The notes: generated from the sequence alone by a model not told the origin. Numbered from the stretch's first letter, positions 18,396-28,263 are shown. The stretch is DNA of 64,000 bases from Candidimonas sp. SYP-B2681 (GCF_003971065.1 NZ_RYDV01000002.1:372001-436000), one strand, 5' to 3'. Made by a program: numbers and translations.

Positions 18396-19385
18396 CTATT
18401 CAACAGATATGTTGGACGACTGAATGACCTTGGCCCATTTTTCTGTTTCGCTTTGGATAAACTTTGCGAAGTCTTCAGGAGTGCCGCCTGAAGATTGACC
18501 GCCAGTAATTTCAAATGCTTTCTGTACTTCTGGTTTTTTCAGAATAGCGTTGAAGGCGACGTTAAGTTTTTGAATTATGGGTTCTGGTGTTCCAGCTGGG
18601 GCGATAACGCCTTGCCAATTGTAAGATTCGAAATCAGGCAAACCAGATTCTGCCATGGTGGGCACGTCGGGCAATAGTGCCAAGCGCTTGGCGCTAGTCA
18701 CCGCTAAAGGGTGCACCTTTTTGGCCTGAATTGCCGGCATGGCGGCATAGCCCATTTCGAACATCATGTCGATATGGCCTGCCATAAGGTCGGTTGCCGC
18801 TGGCGCACCACCTTTATAAGGGACGTGCGATAGCTTGATGCCCGCTTGGGAAGCAAACAGTTCGCCCGACAAGTGGTGAGCACCGCCCACACCCGACGAA
18901 CCGAACATATATTTACCCGGATTTTTCTTGGCCAGCGCAATAAGCTCTTGTAGAGTTTTGACCGGCACCTGATTGTTGACGCTAAGAATAAGTGGGCTTT
19001 CTTCAATCAGAATAATGGGGGCGATGTCTTTCTTTACATCGTAAGGTACGTTCTTCGGCATCAAGGTCGGATTAACCGACAGGGGGGCCAAGTTGCCGCT
19101 GCCTATTGTGTAGCCGTCTGGCTTTGATTTGGCAAGATACGCCGTGCCAATAACGCCGCCTGCACCGGCCTTGTTCTCGACCACAACACTGACTTTGAGT
19201 TCTTCGGCCAGTTCGCGTGCGAGCATGCGCATGCGCGTATCACCGAAACCGCCTGCTGCGTACGGCACAACGAAGGTAATGGGGCGGGAAGGCCAGGTGT
19301 CGTCGGCATGGGCGACACTGGGGGCCATTGCTGTACACGCCGCTGCGACCAGGGCGCTGACGCCCATTTTTTTCAACAAAGACAT
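18396..19385 (-). CDS. Bug-family tripartite tricarboxylate transporter binding protein
   Basis: A 329-residue periplasmic binding protein of the Bug (Bordetella uptake gene) family, greatly expanded in Alcaligenaceae and Comamonadaceae. A signal peptide of about 27 residues ends in VAHA. The mature protein begins DDTWPSRPITFVVPYAAGGFGDTRMR, and SSGVGGAHHLSGELF and PYKGGAPAATDLMAGHIDMMF are the diagnostic blocks. Ligands in the family are usually carboxylates. No TctA/TctB membrane genes are adjacent, which is common for this family. Confidence 0.92.
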   Translation of the reverse strand: MSLLKKMGVSALVAAACTAMAPSVAHADDTWPSRPITFVVPYAAGGFGDTRMRMLARELAEELKVSVVVENKAGAGGVIGTAYLAKSKPDGYTIGSGNLAPLSVNPTLMPKNVPYDVKKDIAPIILIEESPLILSVNNQVPVKTLQELIALAKKNPGKYMFGSSGVGGAHHLSGELFASQAGIKLSHVPYKGGAPAATDLMAGHIDMMFEMGYAAMPAIQAKKVHPLAVTSAKRLALLPDVPTMAESGLPDFESYNWQGVIAPAGTPEPIIQKLNVAFNAILKKPEVQKAFEITGGQSSGGTPEDFAKFIQSETEKWAKVIQSSNISVE

Positions 19386-19502
19386 TTGATTCTCTTGAAA
19401 GAAGTATCAGTACGAATTAACAGAACCTAAGCAGTATTGCTCGGGTAATCCTGATATTGACAGGATCAAGGGCAAAGTGTACGCGCAGAGAGACATTACC
19501 GT

Positions 19503-19982
19503 CTACTTGCTACGGCGGTACACCAACGCAATACGGGCGAAGGCTATCTGCATGTCTCGGGTACCGGCCTGAAATACCACAGGCCTGCCTTTGCTGGTAA
19601 AGCAGATCAGCCGCTTCGATGCCACCAGAGGAATGAATTTTGCAAATTGAATGTCTTCCCACGCCACTTCGCGGTGACTGATCCATGATTGCTCGATACC
19701 ACGATGAGTGATACGCGTTTCCGAAATCAGCATATAGCGCGCTAAGACGATGAGGCCTATAAAGCATAGCAAGATGCTTGCGGCCACCAGGGGACTGACC
19801 GTTTTTCCGACGGGGCCCGAAGCGGTTTGAAGTATCAGCAGCCCAATACAGATAAGGATCAGTACGGCAAGTATTTTGATCCAGCGCGGCCAGGCGACTC
19901 CGCGCAGTGGAAGCGGGCCGATGGCCTCGAAAAGCTCGGAACGCTCTTCTTCGCTTGGCCGGTGTCGTGTAGAAAAAATCAC
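19503..19982 (-). CDS. Small two-helix membrane protein, function unknown
   Basis: A 159-residue protein I do not recognise. Two adjacent hydrophobic segments (about 36-55 and 64-84) precede a C-terminal domain of about 75 residues with alternating beta-like pattern (RITHRGIEQSW, EVAWEDIQFAKFIPL, RLICFTSKGRPVVFQAG). This layout resembles bacterial PH-like membrane proteins, but that is an inference. Its ATG overlaps the last base of the HMG-CoA lyase stop, so the two are likely co-transcribed. Confidence 0.7.
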   Translation of the reverse strand: MIFSTRHRPSEEERSELFEAIGPLPLRGVAWPRWIKILAVLILICIGLLILQTASGPVGKTVSPLVAASILLCFIGLIVLARYMLISETRITHRGIEQSWISHREVAWEDIQFAKFIPLVASKRLICFTSKGRPVVFQAGTRDMQIAFARIALVYRRSK

Positions 19983-20890
19983 TAGGCAACCTTGCGCGCG
20001 GCCAGGGCATTGCCGGCGCGACTCGATGATTTATGGCCGATGTGGCCGGAAATCCACTGGCCGATGTCGACGACGGCATCAAGGTCTATGCCGGTGTCGA
20101 TATCGAGCCCACGCAACATGTACAGGACGTCTTCGGTCGCGATGTTGCCGGTTGCGCCTTTAGCGTAGGGGCAGCCACCCAGTCCGGCCACAGACGTGTG
20201 GAAAATTGAAATTCCAGTTTCCATAGCGGCCAGAATGTTGGCTAGCGCTTGGCCATAGGTGTCGTGGAAGTGCCCGGATATGCGCGTCGGGTCGACCACC
20301 TGGCTGACAGCCTGCATAACCTGCTTTACCCTGACAGCGGTACCCACACCGATTGTGTCTGCTACGTCGATTTCGTCGCAACCGAGCGCCATATAGCGCC
20401 GAGCAACATCCACTACAGACTCAATGGGGGTTTCGCCTTGGTAAGGGCAGCCAAGCGCGCAGCTGATGCTGCCCCGTAGACGTAGTCCGGCAGCCTTGGC
20501 TGCCTCGGCAACCGGTTCAAAACGGGCGATGGATTCGGCGATAGAGCAGTTGATGTTTCGTTGTGAGAAGGCTTCGCTAGCGGCGCCAAAAATCACTACC
20601 TCGTCTACGCCCGCCGCCACGGCAGCTTCCAAGCCGCGCAAGTTGGGTGTAAGCGCTGAATAAATAATATCTGGGTAGCGCGTGATGCCGGCCATGACTT
20701 CCGCGCCGTCAGCCATTTGCGGGACCCACTTGGGCGATACAAAGGACACGGCTTCAATATTGGGAAATCCAGCTTGTGATAGGCGATTGACCAGTTCGAT
20801 TTTGATCGACGTGTCAATGAATTCTTTTTCGTTTTGCAGCCCGTCGCGCGGCGAGACCTCGACGATTTTTACTTTGCTTGGCAAAGACAT
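19982..20890 (-). CDS. mvaB: Hydroxymethylglutaryl-CoA lyase
   Basis: A 302-residue TIM-barrel enzyme that cleaves HMG-CoA to acetoacetate and acetyl-CoA in leucine and ketone-body breakdown. The N-terminal VEVSPRDGLQNE binds substrate and metal. The active-site signature GLGGCPYAKGATGN with its catalytic Cys is near residue 236, and HFHDTYGQA supplies metal-binding His. The usual neighbours of leucine catabolism (liu genes) are not adjacent; instead it shares a transcript with a small membrane protein. Confidence 0.93.
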   Translation of the reverse strand: MSLPSKVKIVEVSPRDGLQNEKEFIDTSIKIELVNRLSQAGFPNIEAVSFVSPKWVPQMADGAEVMAGITRYPDIIYSALTPNLRGLEAAVAAGVDEVVIFGAASEAFSQRNINCSIAESIARFEPVAEAAKAAGLRLRGSISCALGCPYQGETPIESVVDVARRYMALGCDEIDVADTIGVGTAVRVKQVMQAVSQVVDPTRISGHFHDTYGQALANILAAMETGISIFHTSVAGLGGCPYAKGATGNIATEDVLYMLRGLDIDTGIDLDAVVDIGQWISGHIGHKSSSRAGNALAARKVA

Positions 20891-20962
20891 GGAATTATTC
20901 CCGGGTAGGTTGCAGGGATTGGCACATCATAGAAGTAATGCTTGATGGCGTAAATAGTAACG

Positions 20963-22111
20963 TTAACGGCGCTGGAAGCGTCCGTCCTCTAGGCGAACGA
21001 CAATTTCCTGTAGCTCGAGTTCGAGCAAACGTGCTGTTAGCTGAGGGACATCAAGCTGGCTACGTTGTTGTAATGTATCGAGTGGGACCGGGTCATAACC
21101 CAGCGCTTCCAGTACCAATTGGCTGATGGAATCGCTTACGCCTTGCTGTTTGCGTGCCGGCCGTCCCTTGGCCGCAACAGGCGCCAGCGGCGCTCCGGAG
21201 ATACCCAGCTCTTCGCGGATGTCTTCGGCAGATTCAACCAGTTTTGCCCCTTGCCTAATGAGCGCATGGCAGCCGCGCGACAAGGGCGAATGGATAGAGC
21301 CCGGAATGGCAAATACCTCGCGACCCATCTCGGACGCCAACCGTGCTGTGATCAACGAGCCGCTTTGTTTGGCTGCCTCGACCACCAGGACTCCGCGCGC
21401 GATGCCTGCCACCAGCCGGTTGCGTTTTGGAAATTGATAGGGAAGCGCCCGGGTACCGAGAGGGAATTCGGATAGCAACACGCCTTCCTGGGCGATGCGG
21501 TGGGCAAGATCGCGATTTCGGGCAGGGTAGACAATGTCTATGCCGGTTGCCATGATCGCAATGGTCGAGCCCCCCGCTGGCCCGGCCATTAACGCCCCCT
21601 CGTGCGCAGCGGAATCGACGCCCAGTGCCAGACCGCTGGCAATGCACCAGCCCTGTTCTGCCAGGTGGCGGGCAAACGCCCTGGCATTGTCCGTACCTCC
21701 GGCACTGGCACTACGCGCACCGACGATAGATATGATCGGCTTGCCCAAATGAGCTAGGCTGCCGTTGGCGTAAAGCAGCAAGGGAGGATCGTGGATATCG
21801 AGCAGCATGCGCGGATAAACAGGATCGGCCAGTGTGATCAGGTGATGGCCCGGATGCTGCAGCCATTGAAGGGTATCGTTGATTGCCGCCTGAACGTGGT
21901 CGCTGGCGGCTTGACGTAACTGTCGAGCCAGTTCGACGGGCAGATACTTGCTTAGCGCGGCGGCAGGCAGGGCGTAGATATCCTGTGGCAACCCTATGGC
22001 GGCAAGCAGGCTGCGAGCCTGCGCTGGCCCCAGCCCCGGTTCTAATGACAGGCGTATCCATGCGCTGAGCTCTTCGGTGGATGAAGTCAGGTGCATGCGG
22101 TAGTGTGGCAT
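20963..22111 (-). CDS. dprA: DNA-processing protein DprA/Smf
   Basis: A cytoplasmic protein that binds incoming single-stranded DNA and loads RecA during transformation. The Rossmann-like core has SIVGARSASAGG and GLALGVDSAAHEGAL, then FPKRNRLVAGIARGVLVVEAAKQSGSLITA and REVFAIPGSIHSPLSRGCHALIRQGAKLV. The N-terminal helical (SAM-like) region covers about residues 15-75 and a C-terminal winged-helix region the last 60. I use the ATG at 22111 (382 aa); TTG 22144 and ATG 22096 are alternatives. It is divergent from def-fmt, the common dprA/def/fmt neighbourhood. Confidence 0.92.
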   Translation of the reverse strand: MPHYRMHLTSSTEELSAWIRLSLEPGLGPAQARSLLAAIGLPQDIYALPAAALSKYLPVELARQLRQAASDHVQAAINDTLQWLQHPGHHLITLADPVYPRMLLDIHDPPLLLYANGSLAHLGKPIISIVGARSASAGGTDNARAFARHLAEQGWCIASGLALGVDSAAHEGALMAGPAGGSTIAIMATGIDIVYPARNRDLAHRIAQEGVLLSEFPLGTRALPYQFPKRNRLVAGIARGVLVVEAAKQSGSLITARLASEMGREVFAIPGSIHSPLSRGCHALIRQGAKLVESAEDIREELGISGAPLAPVAAKGRPARKQQGVSDSISQLVLEALGYDPVPLDTLQQRSQLDVPQLTARLLELELQEIVVRLEDGRFQRR

Positions 22112-22209
22112 AGCGCGGCACTTTTCGGGGGCGATGCGAACCAAAAAGTCATAGTCAAGGCAAAATTTGTTTTATCATAGAGACTTACACGAACTTTCGG
22201 ATCAGTTTC

Positions 22210-22722
22210 ATGGCTTTGCTACCTATTCTTCGATACCCCGACCCTCGCTTGCATAAAGTTGCCAAGCCGGTTCAGGCGGTCGACGACCGCATCCGTACTC
22301 TTGTTCGCGACATGGCCGAAACCATGTACGACGCCCCCGGTGTGGGTCTGGCGGCAACGCAGGTCGATGTGCACGAACGGGTGGTTGTGATCGACGTGTC
22401 TGAAGACAGCAACGATTTGCGCGTACTCATCAATCCTGAAATCATTTGGAAAAGTGAAGAGACTCAGGTTTATGAAGAGGGCTGTCTTTCAGTACCCGGC
22501 ATCTACGACGAGGTCGAGCGTGCCGCCCGCATTCGCGTGCGAACCCTGAACCAGGAAGGACAAACCGTCGAGTTCGACGCCGAAGGCCTTCTCGCCGTGT
22601 GCGTCCAACACGAACTCGACCACCTTATGGGTAAAGTGTTTGTCGAATACCTGTCATCATTGAAACAAAACCGCATCAAGACGCGGCTGCGCAAACAAGA
22701 GCGCGAAGCCATGAAGGCTTGA
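22210..22722 (+). CDS. def: Peptide deformylase
   Basis: Removes the N-formyl group from nascent proteins. All three motifs are present: GVGLAATQ (44-51), EEGCLSVPG with metal ligand Cys92, and QHELDHLMG with ligands His134 and His138 and catalytic Glu135. The 170-residue length is standard. fmt follows 56 bp downstream on the same strand, so the formylation and deformylation genes are paired as in most bacteria. Confidence 0.97.
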   Translation: MALLPILRYPDPRLHKVAKPVQAVDDRIRTLVRDMAETMYDAPGVGLAATQVDVHERVVVIDVSEDSNDLRVLINPEIIWKSEETQVYEEGCLSVPGIYDEVERAARIRVRTLNQEGQTVEFDAEGLLAVCVQHELDHLMGKVFVEYLSSLKQNRIKTRLRKQEREAMKA

Positions 22723-22778
22723 TGCTGCTTTTCCTGCACTTGGTATCATGCCAGTTCCACCTCTGAATTGGCTTTACT

Positions 22779-23765
22779 ATGCGTATTGTATTTGCTGGCA
22801 CTCCTGAATTTGCCGGATTGGCTCTCGACGCGATCCTTGCAGCAGGACACCAGGTTCCTTTAGTGCTGACCCAGCCCGACCGACCGTCGGGCCGCGGACT
22901 TAAGCTAACCCCCAGTGCTGTGAAGGAAAGGGCGCTCGCTGCCAATATCCCGGTATGCCAGCCGCGCAGTCTGCGGCTCGACGGCAACTATCCCGATGAT
23001 GCCGAAGCCGCAAGGTCGGCTTTACTCGATGCTGCGCCCGAATTGCTGGTCGTCGCTGCTTACGGACTTATCCTGCCGCAGTGGGTGTTGTCATTACCCA
23101 GCTACGGTTGTTTCAACATTCACGCAAGCCTACTGCCGCGCTGGCGCGGCGCCGCACCTATTCAACGGGCCATTGAAGCAGGCGATGAACAAACCGGCAT
23201 CACGATCATGCTGATGGACGAGGGCTTGGACACCGGAGCAATGTTGCTCACCAAATCCGTTCCCATTACGGCGCAGCATAATGCTGCCAGACTGCATGAC
23301 GAACTGGCCGCATTGGGCGCTGAGGCCATTGTTGAGGCACTCGATGGTCTACAAAGGGGCACGCTCGTTTCACAGCGTCAGCCCGAAAGTGGCGTCACCT
23401 ACGCCGCCAAACTCGACAAGGCGGAATCTCCGCTTGATTTCAGTCAATCTGCGGTCGTTCTGGCACGCCGGATCCGCGCTTTCGATCCCGTTCCGGGGTC
23501 GACAATCTTGCTGCCAGGCCTGCCTGATCCTGTAAAGGTGTGGAACGCGCAGGCGCTGGTGCCGGAAAATGGCGATGGCAGCCAACATACCGTACAAGGC
23601 GAAGCCGGTTTCTTACGCGCCGAACCCGGTCAAGTGATTCGCTCTGGTTCCCATGGTATAGATATTGCTACCGCCGATGGGGTTTTGCGTCTACTCGAGC
23701 TACAGAAGTCCGGCGGCAAGCGCCAGCCGGTTGCTGCATTCGTGCAAGGCTGGCAGCATACGTAA
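22779..23765 (+). CDS. fmt: Methionyl-tRNA formyltransferase
   Basis: Formylates initiator Met-tRNA using 10-formyl-THF. The N-terminal FAGTPEFAG is followed by [20 protein letters not shown], which carries the catalytic Asn-His and the SLLP signature. The C-terminal OB-like domain includes the [11 protein letters not shown] block. 328 residues. Its TAA stop overlaps the first bases of a structured repeat. Confidence 0.97.
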   Translation: MRIVFAGTPEFAGLALDAILAAGHQVPLVLTQPDRPSGRGLKLTPSAVKERALAANIPVCQPRSLRLDGNYPDDAEAARSALLDAAPELLVVAAYGLILPQWVLSLPSYGCFNIHASLLPRWRGAAPIQRAIEAGDEQTGITIMLMDEGLDTGAMLLTKSVPITAQHNAARLHDELAALGAEAIVEALDGLQRGTLVSQRQPESGVTYAAKLDKAESPLDFSQSAVVLARRIRAFDPVPGSTILLPGLPDPVKVWNAQALVPENGDGSQHTVQGEAGFLRAEPGQVIRSGSHGIDIATADGVLRLLELQKSGGKRQPVAAFVQGWQHT

Positions 23766-23862
23766 TTCCTTTCTGGATCGAACCTGGGCGCTGCGGCCGG
23801 GGCCAGACATTACTGGCGCAAGGCAATCGACGTCGACAGCGTGCACGTTCGATCGAGGAATG
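23764..23862 (+). repeat. Second repeat family (about 100 bp), copy 1
   Basis: It begins on the fmt stop codon with AATTCC and ends GATCGAGGAATGG. The ends are inverted (ATTCC...GATCGAAC against GTTCGATC..GGAAT). The 3' half closely matches 44518-44574: both contain TGGCG, then a GTCGACA core, then CGTTCGATC and AGGAATGG. It lies just upstream of the methyltransferase gene and may form part of its leader. Confidence 0.75.
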
Positions 23863-23893
23863 GGATGAGCAAGCAGATTACGGAGAACTCGCC

Positions 23894-24526
23894 ATGGTAG
23901 ATGACGTCAAGGACTTGCAGGCGATTTCTGCAGCGACACTCGATTATTACAATGAACACGCCGAAAGCTTCCAGGCCGGCACGCGTGACCATGATGTGAG
24001 CCAGAATATTGCCGCCTTGCTGCGGCACATTAGCGCGACGCCGCCGTATCGCATTCTGGATTTCGGCTGTGGGCCAGGTCGCGATCTAAAGTCTTTTAGC
24101 CGTTTGGGGCACGTGGCGACGGGGCTTGACGGTTCCGAAGCTTTTGTTTCGATGGCTCGGGCCGCGACGGGATGCGAAGTGCTGCACCAGGACTTTCTGG
24201 CGCTGGACTTGCCGGTCAGCCGGTTCGACGGTATTTTTGCGAATGCATCATTGTTTCATGTGCCGACCGATGTTTTGCCCCGCGTGTTGGGACAACTGCA
24301 CGATGCTTTGAAACCAGACGGAGTCCTGTTCAGTTCGAATCCGCGCGGTAGCAATCAAGAGGGGTGGAGTGCCGGCCGCTACGGCGCATATCACGACCTG
24401 GACAATTGGCGTCGGCTGATGACGGCCTCGGGTTTCGTCGAGCTGGAGCATTACTATCGGCCCGCAGGGCTTGCACGCGTCCATCAACACTGGCTCGCTA
24501 CCGTCTGGCGTAAACCCGTCGCTTGA
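23894..24526 (+). CDS. Class I SAM-dependent methyltransferase
   Basis: A 210-residue methyltransferase. Motif I RILDFGCGPGRD is at about residues 53-63, followed by GLDGSEAFVSMAR (acidic ribose contact) and FDGIFANASLFHVP. It resembles the UbiE/type 11 group, but no substrate can be assigned. The ATG at 23894, with GGAG 8 bp upstream, is the start. Sequence upstream in this frame runs through the repeat and over fmt in a shadow frame and lacks domain features. Probably co-transcribed with def-fmt. Confidence 0.85.
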   Translation: MVDDVKDLQAISAATLDYYNEHAESFQAGTRDHDVSQNIAALLRHISATPPYRILDFGCGPGRDLKSFSRLGHVATGLDGSEAFVSMARAATGCEVLHQDFLALDLPVSRFDGIFANASLFHVPTDVLPRVLGQLHDALKPDGVLFSSNPRGSNQEGWSAGRYGAYHDLDNWRRLMTASGFVELEHYYRPAGLARVHQHWLATVWRKPVA

Positions 24527-24548
24527 ATCGACCATCACAGCGGATGTT

Positions 24549-25343
24549 TCAACGCGTTCTTAACTTTATATAGAACGCAGCGTTATGTATGGTTCGACTG
24601 ATATTGTCTTTTAATGAGGCCAGCTCGCGGCGAAGAGAGTCGCGAAGCGTGCGTTTGTTGTCAGTGGCCGCCACATTGATGAACGATTCAAAATCATCTT
24701 CCTGGTTCACGCACACGGGTTCGATACCGATGGCTTCGATCTTGTGGTCGTAAAAACGATCCATGGTGTTGTCGACCGGATAAATCCACTCTGAACAATA
24801 CCCAAGCAAAGTGTTTGCCGCCTGCGGGGTCATCATATAACCGGTCGTCCCGGCAAAACCCTTTGCGAATTTCTTCACGGTGAAAGGGCCGATTTCTCCG
24901 ATGATGCGACCTGACTGAATCGTGACTTTACGGCTGGGCTGCAGCCATACGAGGTCGTGACTGCTGGCAAATTGCTGCATATTTTTGTAAAACGACATGA
25001 AGGGCGGCAGCAGTATTGCGTCGTCTTCTAAGACAATAATGGGTGTATCGGTTTTTGAGCACTTTTCCCACAAGAGGTAATGACTGGCAAAACAGCCCAG
25101 TTGAGAAAGGCGTAGCGTAGCGTTCAACCCTCTGCGGGATGCTCGCTTTTTATCGTTGTATTTCTGAAAGAGATAGTGGTCGGGTTGCTTACTACCGTGT
25201 ATCGCGTCGAAAAATTCATAGGACAGCTGAAGACGATCAAGTTGCTCCTTCATGAATGCGCGTCGATCCTGCGCTGTTTGCAAGCTTATGACATGTATAG
25301 CGGGTTTCGACACATGCAAACCAGGTAAAGTGTAAAAACGCAT
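24549..25343 (-). CDS. Glycosyltransferase family 25 (LPS biosynthesis type)
   Basis: A 264-residue GT25-family enzyme of the LgtB/LpsA type, which adds sugars to lipooligosaccharide cores. The N-terminal HVISLQTAQDRRAFM block, GCFASHYLLWEKC and the acidic VLEDDAILLPPF motif (metal/nucleotide sugar) are typical. I use the ATG at 25343, just before the conserved beta strand; the frame is open to a TTG at 25397. The acceptor and sugar are unknown. waaC and waaA lie 3-4 kb away, consistent with a role in envelope glycans. Confidence 0.83.
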   Translation of the reverse strand: MRFYTLPGLHVSKPAIHVISLQTAQDRRAFMKEQLDRLQLSYEFFDAIHGSKQPDHYLFQKYNDKKRASRRGLNATLRLSQLGCFASHYLLWEKCSKTDTPIIVLEDDAILLPPFMSFYKNMQQFASSHDLVWLQPSRKVTIQSGRIIGEIGPFTVKKFAKGFAGTTGYMMTPQAANTLLGYCSEWIYPVDNTMDRFYDHKIEAIGIEPVCVNQEDDFESFINVAATDNKRTLRDSLRRELASLKDNISRTIHNAAFYIKLRTR

Positions 25344-25498
25344 GGTACACGCGCCGGTTGTAAACTGAAACAAACTTGCATTAATTTGTGAAACCAAAGG
25401 TTAGTTTCTTATGCGCTACCGGTCTATCTGTTGAGCCCGGTACGGCGCGTCACCCTGTGCTACGATCTTTTTCAGCCATCCATCAACGGAGATAAACC

Positions 25499-26020
25499 AT
25501 GACCTGCTACCGCTTAGGCGATGCCATACCTTCTATTCATGAATCTGCTTACGTGGCCGCCGAAGCGACCGTCATTGGCCGCGTAACACTGGAGGAAAAC
25601 AGCAGCATCTGGTCGGGCGCTGTCATCCGAGGCGATAACGAATTGATCGTGGTGGGTAAGGGCTCGAACGTGCAAGAGGGTGCTGTGCTACATACGGATC
25701 CTGGATGCCCCCTTACCATAGGCAACAACGTTACGGTTGGACACCAAGCTATGTTGCACGGTTGCACCATTGAAGACGGTGCCTTGATTGGAATTCAGGC
25801 AATAGTGCTGAACAGGGCTGTGATAGGCAGAAATAGTCTGGTGGGCGCTGGTGCGGTGGTTACTGAAGGCAAGGTGTTCCCCGAACGCTCGTTAATTCTG
25901 GGTTCTCCTGCCAAAGTCGTGCGCACGCTCAGCGATGACGACGTCGCGAATCTTCAGAAGAATGCGCAAGGATATGCCCAGCGGGCTGCACGTTTCAAAA
26001 CCGACCTGGTCGCGCTGTAA
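25499..26020 (+). CDS. Gamma-carbonic-anhydrase-like hexapeptide protein (YrdA/PaaY family)
   Basis: A 173-residue left-handed beta-helix protein made of hexapeptide repeats. Three metal-binding His are seen in VLHTDPG and VGHQAMLHGC, as in gamma-class carbonic anhydrases. Whether it hydrates CO2 or acts as a thioesterase or acyltransferase (as PaaY does) cannot be told. It stands alone, with a small gene convergent at its 3' end. Confidence 0.88.
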   Translation: MTCYRLGDAIPSIHESAYVAAEATVIGRVTLEENSSIWSGAVIRGDNELIVVGKGSNVQEGAVLHTDPGCPLTIGNNVTVGHQAMLHGCTIEDGALIGIQAIVLNRAVIGRNSLVGAGAVVTEGKVFPERSLILGSPAKVVRTLSDDDVANLQKNAQGYAQRAARFKTDLVAL

Positions 26021-26031
26021 GGTTGAGCCTG

Positions 26032-26244
26032 CTAACGTAAATTGTCTTGTGCCCACTTTTCACAATCGCGGGCCAAGTCCATCATGTGCTTAATGATCTG
26101 CACCTCTGATTGGCCTTTTTGGCGACCGCGTTCGCTGAAAACTTCCATGCTTTCCGCAGTGGGAAACCAGTCTAGCTCGGGCTGCAGCTCGAGCCCGTTT
26201 GTATGTTTGATATTGCCATTAGGCAAGATATACCAGGTAGTCAT
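26032..26244 (-). CDS. Small conserved-looking hypothetical protein
   Basis: A 70-residue soluble protein with no family I recognise. It has a compositionally normal sequence (MTTWYILPNGNIKHTNGLEL..., then a helical charged C-terminus). It fits the 3' end of the convergent gamma-CA-like gene without overlap and reads divergently from the next gene. Ribosome binding is weak. It looks real from amino acid composition and snug placement, but could be spurious. Confidence 0.55.
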   Translation of the reverse strand: MTTWYILPNGNIKHTNGLELQPELDWFPTAESMEVFSERGRQKGQSEVQIIKHMMDLARDCEKWAQDNLR

Positions 26245-26273
26245 AGCTTAATAATAAGAGTGAAAGGATTGTT

Positions 26274-27245
26274 ATGCATATCGTTATACCCGATGATTAT
26301 CAAGACTGTGTACGGCATCTTGATAGTTTTTCCAAACTTGAAGGGCATAAAGTAACTATCTTCAACGATAGCGTGACCAACGTCGATGAGCTGGCCGCGC
26401 GCTTCTCCGGCGCTGAGGCCCTGGTACTTATCCGTGAACGCACTCAGATTACTGCGGAACTGCTCGACAAGTTGCCTGATCTACGCGTAATCAGTCAAAC
26501 AGCAAAGGTATCGGGCCATATTGATCTCGCTGCCTGCACAGAGCGTGGAATTGCTGTCGTTGAAGGATTCGGCGGTCCTACCGCCACGGCGGAGCTTGCC
26601 TGGACGCTCATCATGGCTAGCCGCCGCTATTTGGTTGCCGAGGTCAACCGCCTTAACGGCGGATCCTGGCAAGGTTTTCTGGGCCATCAGTTACACGGTC
26701 AAACACTGGGAGTCTGGAGCTATGGACGCATCGGAAAATTGGTCGCCGGTTATGGCAGGGCGTTTGGTATGAAAGTTTGGGTGTGGGGCCGTAGCGAGTC
26801 CATGGCACGAGCTCAGGCCGATGGCTTCGATGTAGCGCCATCGCGAGACCAGTTTTTTGCCGATAGCGATGTTGTGTCGATTCATCTGCGGCTGAACGCC
26901 GATACCGAGGGCATCGTGACGCAGGCAGATCTTGCGCAGATGAAAAAAACCGCGCTGTTTGTAAATACGAGCCGCGCAGAGCTTGTGGCGCCCAAGGCCT
27001 TGGTCCATGCGCTTGATGCCGGTCGACCCGGTTTTGCTGCCGTCGACGTCTATGAAAACGAACCAGTTCTGGGTGCCACGCATCCTTTACTTAATCGCGC
27101 GAATGTATTGTGCACTCCCCATATTGGATACGTCGAGCGCGAGAGTTACGAGCTTTACCTAGGTACGGCTTTCGACAACCTTATGGCATTTTGTGCCAAT
27201 CGGCCGGTCAATGTAGTGAACCCCGATTTTGCTTCCCATATTTAA
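26274..27245 (+). CDS. D-2-hydroxyacid dehydrogenase family protein
   Basis: A 323-residue NAD-dependent dehydrogenase of the phosphoglycerate-dehydrogenase-like family. Catalytic residues sit in NTSRAELV (Arg), DVYENEPV (Glu) and TPHIGYVERES (His). The nucleotide-binding loop reads GVWSYGRIGK, so the first Gly of the usual GxGxxG is Ser. The substrate is unknown. A permease gene follows at once with a good ribosome binding site. Confidence 0.87.
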   Translation: MHIVIPDDYQDCVRHLDSFSKLEGHKVTIFNDSVTNVDELAARFSGAEALVLIRERTQITAELLDKLPDLRVISQTAKVSGHIDLAACTERGIAVVEGFGGPTATAELAWTLIMASRRYLVAEVNRLNGGSWQGFLGHQLHGQTLGVWSYGRIGKLVAGYGRAFGMKVWVWGRSESMARAQADGFDVAPSRDQFFADSDVVSIHLRLNADTEGIVTQADLAQMKKTALFVNTSRAELVAPKALVHALDAGRPGFAAVDVYENEPVLGATHPLLNRANVLCTPHIGYVERESYELYLGTAFDNLMAFCANRPVNVVNPDFASHI

Positions 27246-27276
27246 GCGGCTATGCGCGCTATTCAGGAGTTCCGTC

Positions 27277-28263
27277 ATGCCACGGTCTGATTCCAACTTG
27301 GGAATTGCCGCGGCAAAGGCATCGGCTAAGGGCCTTCATTTCCATAAGGCGGGGCTACAGGCGCCTCTGGCTTATGGCGCTACGCGTCCCATTGCGGGAA
27401 TTCTATTGCTCGTGGCTTCAACTGCCGCGTTGTCGACTCTGGACGCAAGCGGAAAGTGGGTGATGGCGGCAGGTGTGTCGTTGCTGGCGCTGTGCTGGGT
27501 GCGCTATGTCGTTCACTTATTACTGGTCCTGGTGCTGGTTCTGCCGGTACGTGGAGTAGCGGTGTTGCGCAGCGTGCGGCCGCGCGCACAACTCTTGCGC
27601 GGTTCGGTCATGTTGCTGGCGACCTTATCGTTCTTCAATACATTGCGTTATTTGCCACAGGCCGAAGCCACGGCGATCAACTTCCTGGCGCCTTTGATCA
27701 TGCTGTCTGTCGCGCCCTGGCTTCTAAAGGAAGCGGCCCGGATTTCGCGATGGTTGGCTGCGGCTGCCGGCTTCGTGGGTGTGCTGATCATAATTCGACC
27801 TGACGGTGGTCTTGATCCAGTGGGAACGTTGTCCGGCCTGCTCACGGCCTTTTTGTTTGCAGCGCAGTTCATTGCCACTCGGCGTGTAGCAGTGGACGAT
27901 CCGTTCACCACATTGGTCTGGAGCGGCGCGGTGGGCAGTGTCTGCCTAAGCTTGGCATTGCCTTTCATTCTTCCGGGCCTCTGGCCTTTGTTTTTGGTTC
28001 TGGATCCCTGGCATTGGGTCATACTTATTTCGACCGGATTTTGGGGAGCGGCAGGGCACTTGCTGCAAATCCAGGCCTATCGGCATGCTCCAGCATCCAT
28101 GCTGGCCCCCTTTATTTACCTGCAAATAATCAGCGCCGCAACACTGGGCTGGCTAATATGGGGTCAATTTCCAGATCCCCTTACATGGCTGGGAATCGGC
28201 ATTATTTGCGCCAGTGGAATATCGTTGGGAGCCTGGGAATGGCGTGCACGGAAACGGTCTTGA
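27277..28263 (+). CDS. EamA/DMT-superfamily transporter
   Basis: An inner-membrane carrier of about 328 residues with ten predicted hydrophobic helices in two EamA repeats; the repeat boundary falls near LSGLLTAFLFAAQFIATRRV. Substrates in this family range over amino acids and metabolites. The ATG at 27277 follows AGGAG at good spacing; an earlier in-frame ATG at 27229 would overlap the dehydrogenase and is less likely. Close spacing suggests co-transcription with the 2-hydroxyacid dehydrogenase. Confidence 0.86.
   Translation: MPRSDSNLGIAAAKASAKGLHFHKAGLQAPLAYGATRPIAGILLLVASTAALSTLDASGKWVMAAGVSLLALCWVRYVVHLLLVLVLVLPVRGVAVLRSVRPRAQLLRGSVMLLATLSFFNTLRYLPQAEATAINFLAPLIMLSVAPWLLKEAARISRWLAAAAGFVGVLIIIRPDGGLDPVGTLSGLLTAFLFAAQFIATRRVAVDDPFTTLVWSGAVGSVCLSLALPFILPGLWPLFLVLDPWHWVILISTGFWGAAGHLLQIQAYRHAPASMLAPFIYLQIISAATLGWLIWGQFPDPLTWLGIGIICASGISLGAWEWRARKRS

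Noticed and set aside
23540-23893. N-terminal extension of the methyltransferase
   Set aside because: It overlaps fmt and the second repeat family in a shadow frame, and is Arg/Trp-rich without domain features.
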